Source of the DNA: Burkholderia sp. 8Y
Lineage (GTDB): Bacteria > Pseudomonadota > Gammaproteobacteria > Burkholderiales > Burkholderiaceae
Length of the DNA stretch: 64,000 nt
NCBI RefSeq assembly: GCF_902506145.1
Contig: NZ_LR733520.1
Location: 2,691,044 to 2,755,043 of the forward strand
Direction of reading: 5' to 3'
Both the position numbers and the translations under genes were made by a program. The notes below the pieces were generated by a model. It was not told where the DNA came from, made no database searches, and worked only from the letters and a program-made list of their open reading frames with translations. Position 1 is the stretch's first letter. The number at the start of each line of letters is the position of its first letter. This document shows, one piece after another, positions 59,062-64,000 of the stretch.

Positions 59062-59089
59062 TAAAGTTTTTCAAAGCCCCCGCCGATAA
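59062..59089 (+). promoter_or_regulatory. sigma-28 (FliA) promoter of flgMN
   Basis: TAAAGTTT (59062-59069) and GCCGATAA (59082-59089) are perfect FliA -35 and -10 elements. The spacer is 12 rather than the more usual 11 bases. The start codon of flgM lies 21 bp downstream of the -10, so the leader is very short. Confidence 0.93.
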
Positions 59090-59109
59090 AGGACTCAACA
59101 CGTTCGGGA

Positions 59110-59439
59110 ATGGACATCGTGAAAATCGAATCGAATAGCAACACCTCTTTGGCCGGCCTCCAAGACGGGCCGCAACGCGCATCGCAGAGCGATGCGAAAA
59201 CGGTCGCGCCGACCGCGCAAGCGAACGCCACCGCAGGCCAGTCGACGGTCAGCCTGTCGACGCTGTCCTCGGACCTGCGCGCGTCGAACGGCTCGGACAT
59301 CGATACGGCGAAAGTCGAATCGATCAAGGCTGCGCTCCGCGACGGCAGCTTCAAGATGGACAGCAGCAAGATCGCCGACGGCATGCTCAGCACCGCCCGC
59401 GACCTGCTGCAAACGAGAACCCCGCCGACCGGCGGCTGA
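59110..59439 (+). CDS. flgM: anti-sigma-28 factor FlgM
   Basis: FlgM holds FliA inactive until it is exported through the finished hook. The 109-residue protein has a disordered Gln/Ala-rich N-terminal half and the conserved C-terminal FliA-binding helices (IDTAKVESIKAALRDGSFKM, then DSSKIADGMLSTARDLL). A GTG nine bases downstream (MKIES-type start, with GGGA at good spacing) is an alternative initiation site. Its sigma-28 promoter gives the expected feedback. Confidence 0.94.
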   Translation: MDIVKIESNSNTSLAGLQDGPQRASQSDAKTVAPTAQANATAGQSTVSLSTLSSDLRASNGSDIDTAKVESIKAALRDGSFKMDSSKIADGMLSTARDLLQTRTPPTGG

Positions 59440-59478
59440 ACGCAACGGCCCGGGCACGTCCCGGCGCGCGAAGTGGGC

Positions 59479-59495
59479 AAAGCCGGGCGGCTTTT
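59479..59495 (+). terminator. small stem-loop between flgM and flgN
   Basis: AAAGCC (59479-59484), a GGGC loop and GGCTTT, followed by TATG. This short, weak terminator-like hairpin could lower flgN relative to flgM. Confidence 0.4.
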
Positions 59496-59521
59496 ATGAA
59501 CCGCGTTTTTAGCGAACTGCA

Positions 59522-59956
59522 ATGAAAGACGCCCTGCTTGCCACTGTCACCGAAGAAGTCGCCGCCGTTCTGGCCTTCGAAGCCCTCCTCGCGCACGAGG
59601 AGAAAGCCCTGATTGCCGCGCAGCCGCTCGCCGCGCTGCCGGAGATCATCGGCGAAAAGACGGCGCTGACCGAGCGCATCAGCGGGCTCGAAAAAGAGCG
59701 CGACGCGCACTTGAACGCACTCGGTTTTCCCGGCGGATTCGCCGGCATGGAAGCCGCCGCGGAGGGCGACGCCCGCATCGCCGAGCAATGGACGCTGCTG
59801 TGCGCCGCCGCCCGGCGCGCGAAACAAGGCAATAACAATAATGGCGTGCTGATCCGCACGCGCATGGAATACAACCGCAAGGCGCTCGCCGCCTTGCAGG
59901 TGGCGCCGTCCAAGGCCGGCTTTTATGGCCCGGACGGACGCGTGCCGGGCGTTTGA
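59522..59956 (+). CDS. flgN: flagellar export chaperone FlgN
   Basis: FlgN chaperones the hook-junction proteins FlgK and FlgL. The 144-residue product is helical, starts MKDALLATVTEEVAAVLAFE, and has the typical C-terminal NNNNGVLIRTRMEYNRKALA segment (FlgN family G-x-L-I-x-x-x-x-x-Y-x-x-A pattern). It follows flgM by 82 bp and is closed by a strong terminator. Confidence 0.93.
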   Translation: MKDALLATVTEEVAAVLAFEALLAHEEKALIAAQPLAALPEIIGEKTALTERISGLEKERDAHLNALGFPGGFAGMEAAAEGDARIAEQWTLLCAAARRAKQGNNNNGVLIRTRMEYNRKALAALQVAPSKAGFYGPDGRVPGV

Positions 59957-59979
59957 GTCCCGTTCGCGTGGATGCCAAG

Positions 59980-60020
59980 CGGCGCATGCCCTCTGACGAG
60001 GCGCGTGCGCCGTTTTCTTT
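59980..60020 (+). terminator. terminator after flgN
   Basis: CGGCGCA (59980-59986) pairs with TGCGCCG (60006-60012), and the stem extends inward; it is followed by TTTTCTTTT. It ends the flgMN transcript before flhB. Confidence 0.85.
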
Positions 60021-60148
60021 TATCCGTCGATTAACCCCCTTTTCCCCGACTTAATCCGCCGATAGCCCCTCGACGCCTTCCGCAATAATCGTTTGCATCA
60101 GAAAGCGGCTTCATGCCGTTGGCAACGAAGCACGAAGCGGAGCACGCA

Positions 60149-61357
60149 GTGGCAGAAGAAAGCGATCTCGAAAAAACCGAATCAGCCACTCCCAAGCGTC
60201 TGGAAAAGGCGCGGGAGGAAGGTCAGGTCGCGCGCTCGCGGGAGCTTGCCTCGTTTGCGCTCGTCGCGGCGGGATTTTTCGGCGTGATGGCGATGTCCGG
60301 TTCCATCAGCGGGCATTTGCAGTCGATCCTGCGCGCCTCGTTCACGTTCAATCACGACGTCGTGCTGGACACGCATCAGACGATGATCGGCGCGGCCAAC
60401 GCGGGCAAGGAAGGCATGCTCGCCGTGCTGCCCGTGCTCGTGATGACCGCATTCGCCGCGCTGGCCGCGCCGATGGCGCTCGGCGGCTGGCTCATCACGA
60501 CGAAGCCGCTCGCGCCGAACTTCGGCCGGCTCAATCCGGTCAGCGGACTCGGCAAGATCTTTTCGATACAGGGCCCGATTCAGCTCGGCATGTCCATTCT
60601 CAAGACGCTCGTCGTCGGCGGCGTGGCGGGCTGGGAGATGTGGAGCCGCAAGGCCGACGTGCTCGGACTGCTGACGAAGCCGCTCGGTCTCGCGCTCGCC
60701 GACGCGATGCATCTCATCGTCGTGTGCTGCGGCATGGCGATCGGCGGCTTGTTCCTCGTCGCCGCCGTGGATGTGCCCTATCAGATGTGGTCGCACGCGA
60801 AAAAGCTGCGCATGAGCAAGGAAGAAGTGAAGCGCGAGCATAAGGAAAGCGACGGCGATCCGCACGTGAAGGGCCGCATCCGCTCGCAGCAACGCGCCGC
60901 GGCCCGCCGCCGCATGATGCAGGCGATTCCGACCGCCGACGTGATCGTCACGAACCCGACGCACTTTGCCGTCGCGCTGAAGTACAGCGACGGCGAGATG
61001 CGCGCGCCGCGCGTCGTCGCGAAGGGCGTGGATCTCGTGGCCGCGCGTATCCGCGAACTGGGCCGCGAGAACAACGTGCCGCTGCTCGAAGCGCCGCCGC
61101 TCGCGCGGGCGCTCTATCACAACGTGGAGATCAACCGCGAGATTCCGGGCGCGCTGTATGGCGCGGTGGCGCAAGTGCTGGCGTGGGTTTACCAGTTGAA
61201 GCGTTACAAGGAAGACGGCGGCATGAAGCCGGACGATCCCACCGATCTCGACGTTCCGAAGGAACTGGACAAGGGCGCCGTTTCCGACGCCGACGCCGAT
61301 CAGGAAGCTGCCGAAGCCCTGGACGACGGTAACACTGACAAGGGAGCCGCAGCATGA
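60149..61357 (+). CDS. flhB: flagellar biosynthesis protein FlhB
   Basis: FlhB is the export-gate component that switches substrate class from rod/hook to filament. I prefer the GTG at 60149 (VAEESDLEKTESATPKRLEK): it has GGAG at good spacing and puts the autocleavage motif NPTH at residues 269-272, as in E. coli FlhB. An ATG at 60113 would add 12 residues. Four membrane helices precede the cytoplasmic domain, and the acidic C-terminal tail is an extension. A separate FlhB C-terminal domain paralogue is at 37467. It overlaps flhA by 4 bp. Confidence 0.95.
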   Translation: MAEESDLEKTESATPKRLEKAREEGQVARSRELASFALVAAGFFGVMAMSGSISGHLQSILRASFTFNHDVVLDTHQTMIGAANAGKEGMLAVLPVLVMTAFAALAAPMALGGWLITTKPLAPNFGRLNPVSGLGKIFSIQGPIQLGMSILKTLVVGGVAGWEMWSRKADVLGLLTKPLGLALADAMHLIVVCCGMAIGGLFLVAAVDVPYQMWSHAKKLRMSKEEVKREHKESDGDPHVKGRIRSQQRAAARRRMMQAIPTADVIVTNPTHFAVALKYSDGEMRAPRVVAKGVDLVAARIRELGRENNVPLLEAPPLARALYHNVEINREIPGALYGAVAQVLAWVYQLKRYKEDGGMKPDDPTDLDVPKELDKGAVSDADADQEAAEALDDGNTDKGAAA

Positions 61358-63453
61358 ACGCGCGCGCTGGATTTTTCGCCAAACGGCCCGACGCGCTGGG
61401 CACGCAGAACTTGCGCGCCCTCGCCGGCCCGATCCTGATCTGCATGATCCTCGGCATGATGATTCTGCCGTTGCCGGCGTTTCTGCTGGATCTGCTGTTC
61501 ACCTTCAACATCGCGCTGGCGGTCATGGTGCTGCTCGTCAGCATGTACACGCAAAAGCCGCTCGACTTCGCCGCATTCCCGAGCGTGCTGCTGTTCTCCA
61601 CGCTGCTGCGCCTGTCGCTGAACGTGGCGTCCACGCGTATCGTGCTGCTGCAAGGCCACACCGGGCCGGACGCGGCGGGACAGGTGATCGAATCGTTCGG
61701 GCACTTTCTCGTCGGCGGGAATTTCGCGGTCGGTATCGTCGTGTTCGTGATTCTGATGATCATCAACTTCATGGTCATCACGAAGGGCGCGGGACGTATC
61801 GCGGAAGTCGGCGCGCGCTTCACGCTCGACGCGATGCCCGGCAAGCAGATGGCCATCGACGCCGACCTGAACGCGGGCCTCATCAACGAGGAAGTCGCGA
61901 AGAAGCGCCGCCAGAGCGTGGCGCAGGAAGCGGAGTTCTACGGCTCGATGGACGGTGCGTCGAAGTTCGTGCGCGGCGACGCGATCGCGGGCTTGCTCAT
62001 CATGGTCATCAACGTGGTGGGCGGGCTGATCGTCGGCATGCTTCAGCACGACATGGACTTCGCGCACGCGGCGACCAACTACACGCTGCTCACCATCGGC
62101 GATGGTCTCGTGGCGCAGATTCCGTCGCTCATCATTTCGACGGCGGCGGGCGTGATCGTCTCGCGCGTCGCGACCGACGAGGACATCGGCACGCAGCTGA
62201 CCGGGCAGTTGTTCCAGAACCCGCGCGTCCTGATGATCACGGGCGTGATCATCGGCGTGATGGGACTGATCCCGGGCATGCCGCACTTCGCATTCATGCT
62301 GCTCGGCGGCGGTCTCATCTACGCCGCGCGCACGATGAACAAGCGCGCCGCGATCAAGAAGACGAGCGTCACCGATGTCACGCCGATTGCATCGGCTGCG
62401 GCGGCATCCGCCGAGAACGCGGAGGCGAGCTGGGAAGACGTCGCGCTCATCGATCCGCTCGGGCTCGAAGTGGGCTACCGGCTGATTCCGCTCGTGGACC
62501 GCAACGCGGACGGCGAACTGCTCAAGCGCATCAAGGGCATTCGCAAGAAGTTCGCGCAGGAAATCGGCTTTTTGCCGCCGGTCATTCATATCCGCGACAA
62601 CCTCGAACTGCGGCCGAACGGGTATCGCATCGCGTTGAAGGGCGTGGAAGTCGGCGTGGGCGAGGCGTTCCCCGGCCAATGGCTCGCGATCAATCCGGGT
62701 CAGGTATCGGCAGCGCTGCCGGGCACGCAGACCACTGATCCGGCGTTCGGCTTGCCGGCGGTCTGGATCGAGACGAACATGCGCGAACAGGCGCAGGTGT
62801 ACGGCTACACGGTGGTGGATGCAAGCACGGTGGTCGCGACGCATTTGAATCACCTCGTGGTGACGCATGCGGCGGAACTGCTTGGCCGGCAGGAAGTGCA
62901 GGCGCTGCTGGAGCGTATCGGCAAGGACACGCCGTCGCTCACGGACGACCTCGTGCCGAAGACGCTTTCGCTCACGACGCTGCAGAAGGTGCTGCAGAAT
63001 CTGCTCGACGAGAGCGTGCCGATCCGCGACATGCGGACCATCCTCGACGCGTTGCAAGAGCATGCGCCGCGCATCTCCGATGCGTACGAACTGACGGCGG
63101 CGGTACGCCTGGCGCTGGGCCGCGCGATCACGCAGCAGTGGTATCCGGGCGCGGACGACTTGCAGGTGATGGGCCTCGATCCGACGCTGGAGCGCGTGCT
63201 GTCGCAGGCGCTATCGACGGGGCCGAATCCGGGACTGGAGCCGGGACTCGCGCAGACGCTGATGAATTCGACGCAAAACGCGATGCTGCGACAGCAGAAT
63301 CTGGGACTGCCGCCGGTGCTGCTCGTGCAGCATTCGCTGCGCGCGATGCTTGCGCGATTCCTGCGCCGGAGCCTGCCGCAGTTGAAGGTGCTGTCTTATG
63401 CGGAAGTGCCGGATACGCGGAATGTGAAGGTGGTTAATTTGATTGGGGCGTGA
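61354..63453 (+). CDS. flhA: flagellar biosynthesis protein FlhA
   Basis: FlhA is the large export-gate protein, with an N-terminal membrane domain of about eight helices and a cytoplasmic domain that binds chaperone-substrate complexes. The 699-residue product carries the FHIPEP-like region (GARFTLDAMPGKQMAIDADL, then NAGLINEEVAKKRR) and the C-terminal YAEVPDTRNVKVVNLIGA. Length is normal. It overlaps flhB by 4 bp and converges with the gene at the window edge 9 bp downstream. Confidence 0.97.
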   Translation: MNARAGFFAKRPDALGTQNLRALAGPILICMILGMMILPLPAFLLDLLFTFNIALAVMVLLVSMYTQKPLDFAAFPSVLLFSTLLRLSLNVASTRIVLLQGHTGPDAAGQVIESFGHFLVGGNFAVGIVVFVILMIINFMVITKGAGRIAEVGARFTLDAMPGKQMAIDADLNAGLINEEVAKKRRQSVAQEAEFYGSMDGASKFVRGDAIAGLLIMVINVVGGLIVGMLQHDMDFAHAATNYTLLTIGDGLVAQIPSLIISTAAGVIVSRVATDEDIGTQLTGQLFQNPRVLMITGVIIGVMGLIPGMPHFAFMLLGGGLIYAARTMNKRAAIKKTSVTDVTPIASAAAASAENAEASWEDVALIDPLGLEVGYRLIPLVDRNADGELLKRIKGIRKKFAQEIGFLPPVIHIRDNLELRPNGYRIALKGVEVGVGEAFPGQWLAINPGQVSAALPGTQTTDPAFGLPAVWIETNMREQAQVYGYTVVDASTVVATHLNHLVVTHAAELLGRQEVQALLERIGKDTPSLTDDLVPKTLSLTTLQKVLQNLLDESVPIRDMRTILDALQEHAPRISDAYELTAAVRLALGRAITQQWYPGADDLQVMGLDPTLERVLSQALSTGPNPGLEPGLAQTLMNSTQNAMLRQQNLGLPPVLLVQHSLRAMLARFLRRSLPQLKVLSYAEVPDTRNVKVVNLIGA

Positions 63454-63462
63454 GCGTCCGTC

Positions 63463-63996
63463 TCAATGTAGGACGGACCCGATCAGGCTCCGAAGATTGC
63501 GCGCATCGAAAACGACCGTCTTCCACGTGTAGTAGTTCGCGCGCTCGAACTCCGTCTTGCCGACCGCCTGCTGACTTTCCGCGATCGCCAGCACGGAGCC
63601 AGGAAGTTTCTCGGCGCGGTATTGCAGGTGAATGAGCTCGCCTTCCAGCAGCCGCTTGGCGGTGGTCGCGGCAATGACGAAGGAAGGCGTCGGCGTCTCG
63701 ATCACATGGTCGGCGACGAGCCCCCCAGAGATCGGCAATTCGACTTCCGACCAGTGCTCGAGCCCGAACTCAGCGGCGATATCCGCGATCGCGCGGGTGA
63801 GCCGCGCTTTGAAATCGCTTGGCGACTGACGCTCGACGCGGGACGTGGCGACCGCGAAAAGCTGCTGGGCTGCCTCCGCCACGCGGAAGACGTAAGGCGC
63901 AAGAAGACGCTCATCGGAGGTCGAGGCACGGATGACTTCGTCCTCGCACAGCCGCGCGGGACTCAGTTGCGCGATGTCCTGCGACCAGCGTTCCAC
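63463..63996 (-). CDS. uncharacterised protein, 5' end beyond the window (DUF1828/DUF1829-like, tentative)
   Basis: The frame is open to within four bases of the window edge and its first possible start is a GTG, so the gene very likely begins outside. The 178 visible residues include a helical segment (YVFRVAEAAQQLFAVATSRV) and a C-terminal alpha/beta part (VADHVIETPTPSFVIAATTA then the end at SLIGSVLH). The organisation reminds me of the C-terminal DUF1829 domain that follows DUF1828, but I cannot confirm it. No catalytic motif is visible. Confidence 0.55.
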   Translation of the reverse strand: MERWSQDIAQLSPARLCEDEVIRASTSDERLLAPYVFRVAEAAQQLFAVATSRVERQSPSDFKARLTRAIADIAAEFGLEHWSEVELPISGGLVADHVIETPTPSFVIAATTAKRLLEGELIHLQYRAEKLPGSVLAIAESQQAVGKTEFERANYYTWKTVVFDARNLRSLIGSVLH

Positions 63997-64000
63997 GGCG

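Noticed and set aside
60020..60070. Sigma-28 promoter before flhB (GCCGATAG near 60058)
   Set aside because: The -10-like element is good, but the sequence 11 bases upstream (TTTTCCCC region) does not match the -35 TAAAGTTT.
1..64000. tRNA, rRNA, CRISPR arrays or insertion-sequence transposases
   Set aside because: None was recognised on reading both strands. A tRNAscan and CRISPR search would be decisive, but no cloverleaf, spacer array or transposase frame stood out.

Overview
This window is a high-GC betaproteobacterial chromosome segment. Its gene order, its S-adenosylhomocysteine riboswitch on ahcY, and its Burkholderia-type intergenic repeats point to the Burkholderiaceae, most likely a Caballeronia/Paraburkholderia-type genome. 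Genus is inferred from gene content only. It is mainly a large flagellar locus interrupted by metabolic genes. I saw no rRNA, tRNA, CRISPR array, transposase or phage integrase.

Layout. 1-4.7 kb: fliLMNO and fliPQR (C-ring and export gate), split by a strong terminator and a second copy of the fliL leader. 4.8-5.9 kb: an accessory pair, an M35/aspzincin-like metallopeptidase followed by an OmpA-like lipoprotein. 6.1-9.3 kb: flgK-flgL on the minus strand behind a sigma-28 (FliA) promoter. 9.3-9.8 kb: dispersed repeats ending in a long hairpin. 9.8-15.9 kb: cca, a GST, an NAD(P)-binding protein, a lytic transglycosylase, 5-formyl-THF cyclo-ligase and a winged-helix regulator. 16.1-20.4 kb: the pxpB-pxpC-pxpA 5-oxoprolinase genes with the DUF969-DUF979 membrane pair. 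20.4-27.4 kb: a TraB/GumN protein and a dppABCDF-type peptide importer. 27.6-30.5 kb: metF, a small membrane protein and ahcY with its riboswitch. 30.6-32.9 kb: lrgAB and a divergent LysR regulator. 32.9-36.7 kb: a DUF937-OmpA protein and an AidB-like acyl-CoA dehydrogenase. 36.7-37.5 kb: a degenerate tandem repeat of about 103 bp.

37.5-63.5 kb is the second flagellar block. It holds fliS-fliT-fliK-like-flhB-like (sigma-28 promoter, minus), fliE (minus), fliFGHIJK (plus), a 0.8-kb inverted-repeat island, ycgR (sigma-28, minus), flgBCDEFGHIJ (minus), flgA (plus), flgMN (sigma-28, plus) and flhBA (plus). The window closes with the 3' part of an uncharacterised gene.

Together these genes encode nearly all of the basal body, rod, hook, hook-filament junction, export apparatus and its ATPase, export chaperones, the anti-sigma factor FlgM and a c-di-GMP-dependent brake. 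Filament (fliC, fliD), motor (motAB), fliA and flhDC are not in the window. The most unusual observations are a chimeric fliL'-'fliO mini-ORF translationally coupled to fliP, an apparent read-through of fliK into a repeat element, a telomere-like G-rich hexamer array between the arms of a 270-bp inverted repeat, and the metallopeptidase/OmpA-like pair inserted between fliR and flgL.
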